A stretch of 64,000 nt of DNA from Flavobacterium sp. 1 (GCF_002797935.1 NZ_PGER01000001.1:3038001-3102000), one strand, 5' to 3'; positions 1 through 9,044 are shown, numbered from the stretch's first letter. Notes: generated by a model from the letters alone, not told the origin. A program made the numbers and translations.

Positions 1-68
1 GCGGTAAAGTATATTTTAGAGGCGGTGAAAGAAAAGCATTTGAAAAAATACTCACTAAAGACAACTAA
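1..68 (+). CDS. 3' end of an unidentified gene
   Basis: An open frame enters from the left edge and stops at a TAA at 66-68. Only about 21 residues are visible (GKVYFRGGERKAFEKILTKD and one more Asn), too few to recognise. It ends 15 bases before the convergent stop of moeA, a normal spacing. A second frame is also open to 129 but would run into moeA. I prefer the frame that stops at 68. The product is unknown. Confidence 0.4.
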   Translation, partial: GKVYFRGGERKAFEKILTKDN

Positions 69-83
69 AATTCTAAAAACAGC

Positions 84-1253
84 CTACAACAAATACACCT
101 CAACTTTATCCCCTTTTTTCAATTCATAATTTCCATCAGGAACATAAACCAGTCCATTAGCAACAGAAAAAGAATTGAGCATTGATGAATTTTGGTGCGT
201 CAAAATTTCTGCTTCTCCGTTAGTAATATTCGCTTTCAAAAATTGAGACCGTGTATTTCTCACTTCATAATCATGGGCAATAGACAATAAAACCGCTTGC
301 TGATAATTAGCTTCCGCACCAGATAATATTGCCAATGTAGGCAGAACATACACATAAAAACAAGTCAGGCAAGCGGCAGGGTTTCCTGGCAATGCAAAAA
401 CCATCTTGTCTTTTAATTTTCCAGCAAATAAAGGTTTTCCAGGTTTTTGATTTACTTTATAAAATAAAGTTTCCACTTCAAGTTCTTTCAAAGCCCTCGC
501 TACAAAATCATAGTCACCAACCGATATTCCTCCAGAAACCAATACTACATCATTGGCAGTTAAAGCTTCTTGCAATTTATTTCTAGTGTTTTCAAAATCG
601 TCATTGACTTCATATAAAGCAACTGTATCGTAATGAGCATCCATCAATGCCGATTGCAGCATAATTCCGTTGCTCTCATACACTTTCCCATATTCAAGCG
701 ATGTCCCCGGTTTGGACAGCTCATTGCCTGTAACCACAATTCCAACTTTTGGCTTTTGATAAACGCTGACTTTTGTAAAACCAAGTCCTGCCAAAAAACC
801 AATCGCAGCTGCATTCAAAACCTTGCCTTTTTCAAGTGCTAAATCCCCTGTCGAAATTTGTTCGCCAATAGGTCTGATATTCGTTTCGGGAAGTACCAAT
901 TCATCCACTAACAATTGCCTTCCATTAGCCGTAACCTTTTCAATCTGGATCATCGCTTGTGCCGAATCGGGTACTGCTGCTCCCGTAAAAATCTTTACGG
1001 CTTGGCCGGGAAGCAGTTCAACTCTGTGAGAATCTCCCGCTTTCACTTCGCCGATAATTTCATACTGCAAAGCATCATGCAGACATAAAGCATAACCATC
1101 CATCGCCGACTGTCGAAAAGGCGGCATGTTAATTGGCGACGTCAGTGATTGTGCCAAAATATGTTTTCTCGCTTGAAAAAGAGAATACTCTGTTTGTGGC
1201 AATACTGGCAAATTTGCCTGCAATATCGAAAAGGCTTCTTGTACAGAAATCAT
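84..1253 (-). CDS. moeA: Molybdopterin molybdotransferase MoeA
   Basis: MoeA inserts molybdate into adenylylated molybdopterin in the cytoplasm, the last step of molybdenum cofactor synthesis. The 389-residue length is normal for the family. The N-terminus has the expected MPPFRQSAMDGYAL segment. The MoCF-binding domain shows the GGISVGDYDF motif near residue 245 and LPGNPAACLTCF near residue 295, and a short C-terminal beta domain follows. No other mo genes are in view, so the rest of the pathway must lie elsewhere or to the left. Assignment is secure from motifs and length. Confidence 0.95.
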   Translation of the reverse strand: MISVQEAFSILQANLPVLPQTEYSLFQARKHILAQSLTSPINMPPFRQSAMDGYALCLHDALQYEIIGEVKAGDSHRVELLPGQAVKIFTGAAVPDSAQAMIQIEKVTANGRQLLVDELVLPETNIRPIGEQISTGDLALEKGKVLNAAAIGFLAGLGFTKVSVYQKPKVGIVVTGNELSKPGTSLEYGKVYESNGIMLQSALMDAHYDTVALYEVNDDFENTRNKLQEALTANDVVLVSGGISVGDYDFVARALKELEVETLFYKVNQKPGKPLFAGKLKDKMVFALPGNPAACLTCFYVYVLPTLAILSGAEANYQQAVLLSIAHDYEVRNTRSQFLKANITNGEAEILTHQNSSMLNSFSVANGLVYVPDGNYELKKGDKVEVYLL

Positions 1254-1491
1254 GTGCTTGGGATTATATTGATTTTCAAAAATACGATTCGGAAATGATT
1301 ATATGGTAATCATCTGTATAAAACTTAGCAAACATTCATACTTTCTTTTGTTACAAAATTTATGCATCCTGAAACAATACCTTTTGGACATCAATACTAT
1401 TGCCAGCTGACATTTATCCTAAATTAAAGTTAAGCCATTAAACCTTTGTTGGTTAAATCTGTCTTACAAGTACAACTTAAAAAAAATAAAC

Positions 1492-1941
1492 ATGAAAACA
1501 TTAATTATTGCCCTAGTATTTGGTATAGGAGTATCTGGATTTGCACAAGAAATCACCACAGCACCAAACAATCCCAACATGGAAAAAATGACTCCAGAAC
1601 AGCGTCAGGAAAAACAGCTGGCCCGTCTAACAAAGGAATTAACACTGGACGCCAAACAACAGGAAGCCGTAGGCAAAATTTTGGCAGAGAAAAGCGCAAA
1701 AGCGCAAGAAGCAAGAGCGCAAAGAGAAACCCGTAAATCTGGCGGTCAAAAAATGACAGCCGAAGAAAGAGAAGCTTTTAAAACCAAAATGCAGGCTGAA
1801 AAAGCAGATACTGAAGCAAAAATGAAAGCCATCTTATCTGCCGATCAATATAAAAAATGGGGTGAAACAAGAGAAGAGAACAAAGACAAAATGAGAGATA
1901 AAATAAAAGAAAGAAGAGAAGAAAGAAGAGAAGAGATGTAA
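1492..1941 (+). CDS. Secreted Spy/DUF4890-like protein
   Basis: A 149-residue protein with a clear signal peptide (MKTLIIALVFGIGVSGFAQ, cleavage after about residue 19). The mature part is almost wholly charged and helical. It has a TPEQRQEKQLARLTKELTL segment and a later MTAEEREAFKTKM/ILSADQYKKW repeat, the pattern of Spy/LTXXQ-like periplasmic helical proteins (DUF4890 in Bacteroidota). It ends in an Arg/Glu run. A paralogue of the same layout lies at 46386-46916. Periplasmic chaperone or stress roles are known for E. coli Spy; function here is inference. Confidence 0.75.
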   Translation: MKTLIIALVFGIGVSGFAQEITTAPNNPNMEKMTPEQRQEKQLARLTKELTLDAKQQEAVGKILAEKSAKAQEARAQRETRKSGGQKMTAEEREAFKTKMQAEKADTEAKMKAILSADQYKKWGETREENKDKMRDKIKERREERREEM

Positions 1942-1974
1942 AAAATATAATTTCATTTACCCAAATCAAACAGC

Positions 1975-2020
1975 AATTCCGCTAATTAGCACGAATCAAT
2001 TTGTGCTAATTAACGGAATT
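1975..2020. terminator. Long inverted repeat between convergent genes
   Basis: AATTCCG and AATTAGCAC on the left arm pair with GTGCTAATT and CGGAATT on the right, giving about 16 paired bases with one two-base interior loop and a loop of about 10 bases. It lies between the convergent Spy-like gene and hemL, where a bidirectional terminator is expected. The following T-run is short, so termination is inferred from position. Confidence 0.55.
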
Positions 2021-2036
2021 TTATTTAATGGTCTAT

Positions 2037-3323
2037 TTAAAATGCTTTTGAAACTTTATCAATCGCTTGAATTGTAAAATCCAAGTCTTCATAAGTCAAT
2101 GCATCAGTTATAAACCAAGTTTCATAAGCTGATGGCGCGATATAAACTCCTTCGGCTACCAGTCCGTGGAAGAATTTCTTGAAGGTTTCATTGTCTCCCG
2201 CTCCAGCAGATTGAAAATCGGTTACAGGATTGGCATCAAAATGAACTGAAATCATTGAACCAATTCTATTGATTGTAAAAACGACATTGTTTGCTTTCAA
2301 GACTCTTTCGATTCCTGCGCCTAAATAAGCTGTTTTCTCTTCCAGTCTTTTGAAAATTTCACGGTCGCTGTCTAATGCCTGCAGCATCGCCAATCCCGCC
2401 GCCATAGCCAACGGATTCCCGGACAAAGTTCCCGCTTGATAAACTGGCCCCAATGGAGCTAGGTAATTCATAATTTCGGCGCGTGCAGCAAAAGCCCCAA
2501 CAGGCAATCCGCCTCCGATTACTTTTCCGAAACAAACGATATCCGCATTGATATTAAACAGTTCCTGCACACCGCCTCTGGCCAATCTGAAACCAGTCAT
2601 TACTTCATCAAAAATCAGCAGAATTCCGTTTGCGGTACACAACTCGCGCAGACCTTCCAAAAATCCTTTTACCGGTGGAATACATCCCATATTTCCAGCA
2701 ACAGGCTCAACAATTATAGCCGCTATTTCATTTTTATTGGCTTCAATCAAAGTTTTTACGTTTTCCAAATCATTGTATTTGGCAAGCAACGTATCTTTGG
2801 CTGTTCCAGCTGTTACACCAGGACTGTTTGGTGTTCCAAAAGTAACTGCCCCGCTTCCCGCCTGAATCAAAAATGAATCAGAATGACCGTGATAGCAACC
2901 AGCGAACTTGATGATTTTATCTCTTTTGGTGAATCCGCGAGCCAAACGCACCGCACTCATACACGCCTCTGTTCCCGAATTCACAAAACGTATTTTATCA
3001 ATATTCGGAACCATAGAAACGGCAAATGCTGCGATTTGGGTTTCCAATTCGGTTGGCATCCCAAAAGATGTTCCCAACTTCGCTTTTTCAATTACGGCTT
3101 CCACCACAGGTTCATAGGCATGACCTAAAATCATTGGTCCCCATGAATTAATATAATCGATTAATCGGTTTCCGTCCTCGTCATACAAATACGCTCCTTT
3201 TGCACTTTTTACAAATATTGGCGTTCCTCCCACAGCTTTAAAAGCCCTTACCGGCGAATTTACTCCTCCTGGAATCACTTTTTCTGCTTCAGCAAAAAGC
3301 TGACTGCTTCTTTGGTATATCAT
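2037..3323 (-). CDS. hemL: Glutamate-1-semialdehyde 2,1-aminomutase HemL
   Basis: This PLP enzyme converts glutamate-1-semialdehyde to 5-aminolevulinate in the C5 route to haem. Length is 428 residues, typical. Family features seen: [18 protein letters not shown] at the N-terminus, the cofactor-contacting [31 protein letters not shown], and the catalytic-lysine segment [14 protein letters not shown]. It is monocistronic by spacing, with an AT-rich direct repeat just upstream of its start. Assignment is secure. Confidence 0.96.
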   Translation of the reverse strand: MIYQRSSQLFAEAEKVIPGGVNSPVRAFKAVGGTPIFVKSAKGAYLYDEDGNRLIDYINSWGPMILGHAYEPVVEAVIEKAKLGTSFGMPTELETQIAAFAVSMVPNIDKIRFVNSGTEACMSAVRLARGFTKRDKIIKFAGCYHGHSDSFLIQAGSGAVTFGTPNSPGVTAGTAKDTLLAKYNDLENVKTLIEANKNEIAAIIVEPVAGNMGCIPPVKGFLEGLRELCTANGILLIFDEVMTGFRLARGGVQELFNINADIVCFGKVIGGGLPVGAFAARAEIMNYLAPLGPVYQAGTLSGNPLAMAAGLAMLQALDSDREIFKRLEEKTAYLGAGIERVLKANNVVFTINRIGSMISVHFDANPVTDFQSAGAGDNETFKKFFHGLVAEGVYIAPSAYETWFITDALTYEDLDFTIQAIDKVSKAF

Positions 3324-3329
3324 TACAAT

Positions 3330-3365
3330 TTTAGATTTTAGATTCTTGACTTTAGATTTTAGATT
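3330..3365. repeat. 15-bp direct repeat upstream of hemL
   Basis: TTTAGATTTTAGATT occurs at 3330-3344 and again at 3351-3365, six bases apart, between hemL and the glucosaminidase gene. It is simple AT-rich sequence with no coding potential. Confidence 0.6.
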
Positions 3366-3404
3366 TAGTATTTGACTGAATACTAAAAACCGAACACTGC
3401 CAAC

Positions 3405-4229
3405 TTACTTGACGATCAGCTTCTGTCCTATCGAAAGGGTATTCTCTGTTAAATTATTTTTCTGTTTTAATTCTTCTACGGTTAAATTGAATTTCTTAGA
3501 AACCGAATAGAAAGTATCTCCTTTTTGAATCTCATACAAACCAACTTGGTCAGTACCAAAATCATCTTGTACCAACACTTTCGTTTCTTCTTTTCTGTTG
3601 CTTTTCCCTAAAACTTTAGTATCAAATTCGTGTAAATTATACGTTTCAATATAATTAATTAATTTTTCAGGATATTTTGGGTCGGTAGCATATCCAGCAT
3701 CTTTCAATCCTCTTGCCCAGGCTTCGTAATCCCCTTTTGGCAAAGTAAACAATTTAGCATACCTGTTTTTACCCGTTAAAACCATTGCGTGGTCTTTGTA
3801 CGATTCCGAGGCCTGATTGTATTTTCTAAAACATTCATTTGCAGCATCGTCATCTTTATAAATTTTATCACCTGTCCAATCGTTATGGCATTTGATGCCA
3901 AAATGATTATTGGCATTCATTGCCAAATCACTTTGTCCCGCTCCTGATTCCAAAATTCCTTGTGCCAAAATAATACTTGCGGGAATTCCATACGTTTTCA
4001 TATTGCTCATTGCAACACTATTGTATTGAGCGATATATCCATTAACTATTTCACTGGTCGATATTGTTTTGGAAGAAGACTGAGAAGCTGTTTTACCGCC
4101 ACCTCCATTTTGAATTGGTTTGGAATACTTCCATCCCACCGGTTTTTTTGTGGTTTGAATTGTTAATTTTGAAGAACCGCAACTTATAAGAGTTGCAATC
4201 AGGAGAAATAAAAATATTTTCTTGACCAT
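3405..4229 (-). CDS. Glucosaminidase/LysM lipoprotein
   Basis: A 274-residue peptidoglycan hydrolase. The N-terminus is a lipoprotein signal (LLIATLISC, lipidated Cys at residue 17), followed by a Ser/Gly linker. Residues about 60-190 form a glucosaminidase (FlgJ/LytD-like) domain with SIILAQGILESGAGQSDLA containing the catalytic Glu, then NNHFGIKC and SYKDHAMVL. Residues about 231-274 are one LysM domain (YEIQKGDTFYSVSKKF). It should cleave the glycan strand at N-acetylglucosamine while anchored in a membrane facing the periplasm. It precedes the PLP-enzyme gene's stop by about 30 bases, on the same strand. Confidence 0.9.
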   Translation of the reverse strand: MVKKIFLFLLIATLISCGSSKLTIQTTKKPVGWKYSKPIQNGGGGKTASQSSSKTISTSEIVNGYIAQYNSVAMSNMKTYGIPASIILAQGILESGAGQSDLAMNANNHFGIKCHNDWTGDKIYKDDDAANECFRKYNQASESYKDHAMVLTGKNRYAKLFTLPKGDYEAWARGLKDAGYATDPKYPEKLINYIETYNLHEFDTKVLGKSNRKEETKVLVQDDFGTDQVGLYEIQKGDTFYSVSKKFNLTVEELKQKNNLTENTLSIGQKLIVK

Positions 4230-4258
4230 ATTTTGATAATTGAAATTGATTTTTGCCG

Positions 4259-5149
4259 TTAGACATCAATCAATGTTTTGTTTTTATTTTTCAAAAGCGC
4301 ATTCATTCCCTGAATTCCCTGTAATCCTCCGGTGTGAATCAATAGAATTTTGGCATTATTGGGAAAATAGTTTTTCTGAATTAAATCTATAACGCCAAAA
4401 ACCATCTTTCCAGTATAAACTGGGTCTAATGGCACTTGTGTTTGTTTGTAAAACTGATTTATAAACTGAATCAGATCTTCATCTACCTTTCCGTAGCCTC
4501 CAAAATGATAGTCTGTTATTAATTCCCAATTTTTGCTAGCCGCAAATTTACGAATTTCATCTTTTAAAAAGTCTCCTTTTAAAGCAGGAAATCCCAAAAC
4601 TTTTTGATGTGGCAACGCACTGTTAATAATTCCAGAAATGGTTCCTCCTGTTCCTACAGCACAACATACGTAATCAAACTTTGCATCTTCTTCAGTCAAA
4701 ATTTCTTCGCATCCTTTTATTGCATATTTATTTGTTCCTCCCTCAGGCACTAAATAAAACGAACCAAATTTATCTTTTAGATTTGCGATAAAATCAGGCT
4801 CCGTTTTGAATCGATAAGCTTCTCTAGTCACAAACTCGAAGTGCATGCCGCATTCCTGTGCAAAACTCAAAGTTGGGTTTTCGGCAATTTTATCACCCAA
4901 CTCGTCACCACGGATTACTCCAATGGTTTTGAATCCCTGCTCTTTGCCCGCATAAGCAACTGCCGAAATATGGTTGGAATAAGCTCCGCCAAAAGTGAGA
5001 AGAGTTTCTTGATTCTCTGCCTTTGCCTGAAGCAGATTGTACTTCATTTTCCTGAATTTATTTCCTGATATATAGGAGTGAAGCAAATCTTCCCGCTTTA
5101 TTTCGAGTGTAACTCCATTAGGCAGTTGGTATGTTATTTTCTGGTTCAA
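4259..5149 (-). CDS. PLP enzyme, ACC deaminase/D-cysteine desulfhydrase family
   Basis: A 296-residue fold-type II PLP enzyme. The N-terminal SGNKFRKMKYNL holds the presumed Schiff-base lysine. LLTFGGAYSNHISAVA is the cofactor-phosphate/substrate loop, and AVGTGGTISGII is the Gly-rich loop that grips the PLP phosphate. Members deaminate 1-aminocyclopropane-1-carboxylate or desulfhydrate D-cysteine. The sequence alone does not separate the two, and non-plant bacterial members are more often D-cysteine desulfhydrase-like. It lies just upstream of, and is probably cotranscribed with, the glucosaminidase gene. Confidence 0.85.
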   Translation of the reverse strand: MNQKITYQLPNGVTLEIKREDLLHSYISGNKFRKMKYNLLQAKAENQETLLTFGGAYSNHISAVAYAGKEQGFKTIGVIRGDELGDKIAENPTLSFAQECGMHFEFVTREAYRFKTEPDFIANLKDKFGSFYLVPEGGTNKYAIKGCEEILTEEDAKFDYVCCAVGTGGTISGIINSALPHQKVLGFPALKGDFLKDEIRKFAASKNWELITDYHFGGYGKVDEDLIQFINQFYKQTQVPLDPVYTGKMVFGVIDLIQKNYFPNNAKILLIHTGGLQGIQGMNALLKNKNKTLIDV

Positions 5150-5173
5150 CTCTTATAGATTTATTATTTTATT

Positions 5174-5232
5174 ACCGCTAAGGCGCAAAGGCGCAAATAA
5201 AAATAAACTTAGCGACCTTGCGTCTTTGCGGT
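5174..5232. repeat. Inverted-repeat intergenic element
   Basis: The left arm ACCGCTAAGGCGCAAAGG and the reverse complement of the right arm (ACCGCAAAGACGCAAGG) are near-copies, separated by an AT-rich centre. The same motif can therefore be read inward from both ends. It fills the gap between two minus-strand genes. I recall similar elements in other Flavobacterium intergenic regions but cannot verify this here. Confidence 0.6.
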
Positions 5233-5240
5233 GAAACCTT

Positions 5241-5582
5241 TTATTTCCTGTTTTCTCGTAAATACTTTAAAAAACAAAAAAATCTTCTCGTTTCAAGGTA
5301 TTCCAAATCGAGTTCATTAGCATAAGCTTCTCTTTCAAAACTGATATTTCTATAGGCCAAATTGGCGTTTTTGTACTGCAGCAAACGTACCGCATATTCG
5401 ACAAAATACCAAAGAAAAAAAGGCAAAACGAGCAATTCCATTTGTTGCCTGATGTGTATTTTTTCATGGTTTATCAGTACTTTATTATCAGAATCAAATC
5501 GGTATTTTATAAACACGAAAGGAAAAACAGTCAATCCTCGATATCCTTTCGGAATTAAATATTTGGCAACAATAACAAACAT
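5241..5582 (-). CDS. Small protein with HEKIH motif, function unknown
   Basis: A 113-residue protein. It carries a HEKIHIRQQMELL motif followed by a hydrophobic helix (LLVLPFFLWYFVEYAV) and FEREAYAN. The HExxH plus downstream Glu resembles membrane-associated zinc peptidases of the M48/M56 type, but the protein is far shorter than those families. The last residues are basic. It could be a minimal metallopeptidase-like protein; function is not assigned. It starts 93 bases from the divergent DUF5522 gene. Confidence 0.6.
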   Translation of the reverse strand: MFVIVAKYLIPKGYRGLTVFPFVFIKYRFDSDNKVLINHEKIHIRQQMELLVLPFFLWYFVEYAVRLLQYKNANLAYRNISFEREAYANELDLEYLETRRFFCFLKYLRENRK

Positions 5583-5668
5583 TGATTATAAAATTTATAG
5601 ATTTGTAGAAGCAATTTAGTCCAAAATAAAGAAAAACACAATCGCCTAGTTGCGAATTTCAAGCATAA

Positions 5669-5851
<183 letters not shown>

Positions 5852-6011
5852 TCAGTATTCAGACTGCAGAAGGCATAATTTTGTACAATATTATCTATGG
5901 ACATACTTTCTTTAAAATATAAAATTAAAATCCACAAGTCCTACCATAGGTCGGATATACGGTATCCCTAGTGGGTAATTTCTTTAAATTAAGAAAACCA
6001 TTTTGATTTAC
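5852..6011. other. Gene-free leader upstream of hutU
   Basis: No ORF with coding character. A short inverted region (cctaccataggtcgg with ggtatccctagtggg) lies at about 5940-5975. The structured element at 6012-6132 follows. Confidence 0.4.
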
Positions 6012-6132
6012 GGGATGCGAGAGGGATAGAAACTAGCTACCGAAGTAGCGTGGATAGCCCGACCGCATTAAGGAAAGTGGCCGACTAACCGCAACGACGT
6101 GTAGGCCACTTATCTTAATGGGGTCTCGCCCA
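6012..6132 (+). ncRNA. Structured RNA-like element upstream of hutU
   Basis: The outer arms GGGATGCGAGA and TCTCGCCC can pair. Inside is a GCTAC-CGAA-GTAGC hairpin, then a long hairpin whose arms are CATTAAG...AAGTGGCC and GGCCACTT..CTTAATG. Three nested or adjacent helices plus GGATAGCCCGACC between them make a compact fold of about 120 nt. It ends about 50 bases before hutU. It may be a 5' UTR structure or a dispersed repeat related to the Flavo-1-like elements elsewhere in the window, which share a GTGGA(T/C)AGC-type segment. I do not recognise a named riboswitch in it. Confidence 0.5.
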
Positions 6133-6180
6133 ACTGTTGCTCATTAGAACAATTAATTTTAGATTTTAAAAACAAGAAAA

Positions 6181-8199
6181 ATGACTTTTCAAGAACAAAT
6201 ACAACAAGGAATTCCTTCTATATTACCACAGCCAAAACCGTATGAAACCAACATTAACCACGCGCCGAAACGGAAAGAAATCTTGTCTGACGAAGAGAAA
6301 AAACTGTCGCTACGAAATGCTTTACGCTATTTTGACCCGAAGCACCACGCTGAATTAATCCCTGAATTTCGCAACGAACTAGAGACTTACGGTCGTATTT
6401 ACATGTACCGTTTGCGTCCCGATTATAAAATGTATGCCCGCCCAATCTCGGAATATCCTGGAAAATGCGAGCAGGCCAAAGCCATTATGCTGATGATTCA
6501 GAACAATCTGGATTATGCGGTGGCGCAGCATCCGCACGAATTGATTACATATGGCGGGAACGGTGCGGTTTTCTCGAACTGGGCGCAATATTTGTTGACG
6601 ATGAAATACTTATCGGAAATGACCGATGAGCAAACATTGACGATGTATTCAGGACATCCGATGGGGTTATTTCCTTCTCACAAAGAGGCACCGAGAGTTG
6701 TGGTTACCAACGGAATGGTAATCCCAAACTACTCTCAACCAGACGACTGGGAGCGAATGAATGCTTTGGGAGTTTCCCAATACGGGCAAATGACCGCAGG
6801 AAGCTATATGTACATAGGCCCGCAGGGAATTGTGCATGGAACGACAATCACGGTTTTAAACGGTTTCAGAAAAATAAAACGCAGTCCAAGGGGAGGTTTA
6901 TTTGTGACTTCTGGATTGGGAGGAATGAGTGGAGCACAACCTAAAGCGGGAAATATTGCGGGCTGTATCACGGTTTGTGCCGAGGTAAATGCTAAAATTA
7001 CTCACATTCGTCACAGTCAAGGCTGGATAAATGAAGTAGTTGAAAACATTGATAATTTGGTTAAAAGAGTTGCTTTGGCGAAAGCCAATAACGAAATCAT
7101 TTCTATAGCATACCTCGGAAACGTGGTTGATGTTTGGGAACGATTTGATGAAGAAAACCTTTATATCGATTTGGGTTCCGACCAAACTTCGCTTCACAAT
7201 CCGTGGGCTGGCGGGTATTATCCGGTTGGAATTTCATTTGAGGAAGCCAATGAAATGATGGCCAACAATCCTGATTTATTCAAGGAAAAAGTACAGGAAA
7301 CTTTGCGTCGTCACACAACGGCCATCAACAAACATACGGCCAAAGGAACGTATTTCTTTGATTACGGAAATGCATTTTTACTGGAAGCCTCTCGTGCCGG
7401 TGCCGATATTTTAAAAGAGGAAAACATTGCTCCTCCCTCTCCTTCGGGGAGGGCTGGGGTGGGGATTGATTTCAGATATCCGAGTTATGTGCAGGACATT
7501 ATGGGTCCTATGTGTTTTGATTATGGTTTTGGGCCTTTCCGTTGGGTTTGTACTTCCGGAAAGCCTGAAGATTTAGCCAAAACCGATGCTATTGCCTGTC
7601 ACGTTTTGGAAGAAATGACTAAAACCGCTCCAATAGAAATTCAGCAGCAAATGCAGGATAATATTCAGTGGATAAAAGGTGCACAAGAAAATAAATTGGT
7701 TGTGGGTTCACAAGCCCGAATCCTTTATGCCGATGCCGAAGGCCGTGTAAAAATTGCCGAAGCTTTCAATCAGGCGATTGCCAAAGATGAAATAGGAGCG
7801 GTTGTTTTGGGCCGTGATCATCACGATGTTTCTGGCACGGATTCCCCTTACCGAGAAACTTCCAATATTTATGACGGATCTCGTTTCACGGCTGATATGG
7901 CTATCCAAAACGTGATTGGAGATAGTTTCCGTGGTGCCACCTGGGTTTCCATACACAATGGCGGAGGTGTTGGCTGGGGAGAAGTTATCAACGGTGGTTT
8001 TGGAATGGTACTGGACGGTTCCAAAGAAGCTTCCCGTCGCTTGGCATCAATGCTTTTTTGGGATGTAAATAACGGAATTTCCAGAAGAAGCTGGGCTAGA
8101 AACGAAGGCGCAATTTTTGCCATAAAACGTGCGATGGAAGTCGAACCTTTATTGAAAGTGACACTACCAAATTTAGTAGATGATACATTATTGAATTAA
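6181..8199 (+). CDS. hutU: Urocanate hydratase HutU
   Basis: HutU hydrates urocanate to imidazolonepropionate in histidine breakdown, using tightly bound NAD. At 672 residues it belongs to the longer urocanase type. Seen: YGGNGAVFSNWAQYLLTMKYL, the substrate-region SGHPMGLFPSH, the NAD-binding GLGGMSGAQPKAGNIAGC, and the catalytic-Cys region GPMCFDYGFGPFRWVCTSG. The C-terminus has ATWVSIHNGGGVGWGEVINGG. An in-frame hairpin repeat adds about 12-15 residues near 417-431 (see the separate entry). No other hut genes are nearby. Confidence 0.96.
   Translation: MTFQEQIQQGIPSILPQPKPYETNINHAPKRKEILSDEEKKLSLRNALRYFDPKHHAELIPEFRNELETYGRIYMYRLRPDYKMYARPISEYPGKCEQAKAIMLMIQNNLDYAVAQHPHELITYGGNGAVFSNWAQYLLTMKYLSEMTDEQTLTMYSGHPMGLFPSHKEAPRVVVTNGMVIPNYSQPDDWERMNALGVSQYGQMTAGSYMYIGPQGIVHGTTITVLNGFRKIKRSPRGGLFVTSGLGGMSGAQPKAGNIAGCITVCAEVNAKITHIRHSQGWINEVVENIDNLVKRVALAKANNEIISIAYLGNVVDVWERFDEENLYIDLGSDQTSLHNPWAGGYYPVGISFEEANEMMANNPDLFKEKVQETLRRHTTAINKHTAKGTYFFDYGNAFLLEASRAGADILKEENIAPPSPSGRAGVGIDFRYPSYVQDIMGPMCFDYGFGPFRWVCTSGKPEDLAKTDAIACHVLEEMTKTAPIEIQQQMQDNIQWIKGAQENKLVVGSQARILYADAEGRVKIAEAFNQAIAKDEIGAVVLGRDHHDVSGTDSPYRETSNIYDGSRFTADMAIQNVIGDSFRGATWVSIHNGGGVGWGEVINGGFGMVLDGSKEASRRLASMLFWDVNNGISRRSWARNEGAIFAIKRAMEVEPLLKVTLPNLVDDTLLN
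7430..7466 (+). repeat. GC-rich hairpin element inserted inside hutU
   Basis: A Ctccct/ggggaggg hairpin with a TTCG-type loop, followed by GCTGGGGTGGGG, interrupts the coding sequence. Its GC content is sharply above that of the surroundings. It is translated in frame as APPSPSGRAGVG between the ADILKEEN helix and FRYPSYVQDIMG. The same kind of sequence is known to me as an intergenic repeat in Bacteroidota. Confidence 0.7.
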
Positions 8200-8392
8200 T
8201 TGATTCTTCTTAACTAATAAAAGATTATCCCAGATTACAAAGATTCCTTCTTTAATATTTTTAAAATCTATGCGAATCTATATAATTAGTGGCTAAAAAA
8301 ACTTGAGAAGTCCTATTTTGAAAATTAACACTTATTTGGCTTAATTGGTACGGTTTTTGTATTAAATTTAATTCAACATTAATCATATAAAG

Positions 8393-8935
8393 ATGAAAAC
8401 TATTAAATTCTTACCCCTATTATTACTTTTCATAGTTGCCTCTTGTGACTCCGTACAAGTATATTCTGATTATGATAAATCAGCCGATTTTAAACAATAT
8501 AAAACTTTCGCCTTTTTGAAATCAGGCATTGATAAAGTAGAGATTTCTGATTTGGATAAAAAAAGAATTCTGAACGCTATTGATCAGCAATTGCAAGCCA
8601 AAGGATTTACCAAAAGTGAAAACCCTGATTTATTAGTTAATATTTTTACTAAATCCCGCAAAGAAGTCAGTGTAAACCAATTCAATGCTGGTTGGGGTTA
8701 TGGATGGGGCTATGGCTGGAATCCTTATATGTATGGAGGGCACACAACTGTTAGCTCTACTACTGAAGGCACTTTGTACATTGATCTTATCGATGCCAAA
8801 AAGAAAGAGCTCATTTGGCAAGGTGAAGGTATCGGAACTCTTAGCAAAGAAATGGATAGAAAAGACGAAATCGTTACTAATATAGTGACTAAAATTTTAG
8901 CACAATACCCTCCAGATCTTTCTAAAAAGAAATAG
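8393..8935 (+). CDS. DUF4136 lipoprotein
   Basis: A 180-residue lipoprotein: signal LLLFIVASC with lipidated Cys18, then the DUF4136 start VQVYSDYDKSADFKQYKTFAFL. A repeated GWGYGWGYGWNPYMYGG stretch lies near residues 100-116, and TEGTLYIDLIDAKKKELIWQG is typical of the family's second half. It is probably envelope-located with no known activity. It stands alone between hutU and the ilvA leader. Confidence 0.85.
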   Translation: MKTIKFLPLLLLFIVASCDSVQVYSDYDKSADFKQYKTFAFLKSGIDKVEISDLDKKRILNAIDQQLQAKGFTKSENPDLLVNIFTKSRKEVSVNQFNAGWGYGWGYGWNPYMYGGHTTVSSTTEGTLYIDLIDAKKKELIWQGEGIGTLSKEMDRKDEIVTNIVTKILAQYPPDLSKKK

Positions 8936-8964
8936 ATTATTTTTTTAGTCATTCTAAAAATGAA

Positions 8965-8972
8965 TATATTTG
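8965..8972 (+). promoter_or_regulatory. -7 box of the ilvA leader transcript
   Basis: TATATTTG matches the Bacteroidota -7 consensus TAnnTTTG. It lies 18 bases before the leader-peptide ATG at 8991, so the transcript would start just ahead of the leader. I saw no clean -33 TTG. Confidence 0.55.
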
Positions 8973-8990
8973 CAGACCAAGCAACAAAAA

Positions 8991-9044
8991 ATGAAAAACT
9001 TAATTAACATCATCATTGTCATTATTATAATTATCATTCGATAA
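8991..9044 (+). CDS. Isoleucine-rich leader peptide of ilvA
   Basis: A 17-codon ORF, MKNLINIIIVIIIIIIR, with ten Ile (six consecutive) and one Val. It is followed by a terminator hairpin at 9091-9117 and then ilvA. This is the layout of a translation-coupled transcription attenuator: when charged tRNA-Ile is scarce the ribosome stalls in the Ile run. GAGGT at 9052-9056 could pair with ACCTC at 9093-9097 as an antiterminator. Function is inferred from composition and position. Confidence 0.85.
   Translation: MKNLINIIIVIIIIIIR

Noticed and set aside
1..129. Alternative open frame running into the moeA 3' end
   Set aside because: It would overlap moeA by more than 40 bases; the frame ending at 68 fits the convergent layout better.
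1446..1736. 96-residue ORF overlapping the Spy-like gene
   Set aside because: Out-of-frame shadow; the overlapping frame has a signal peptide and family pattern.
6012..6132. Hammerhead or other small ribozyme
   Set aside because: The conserved hammerhead core CUGANGA/GAAA is not present; the element is described only as structured.
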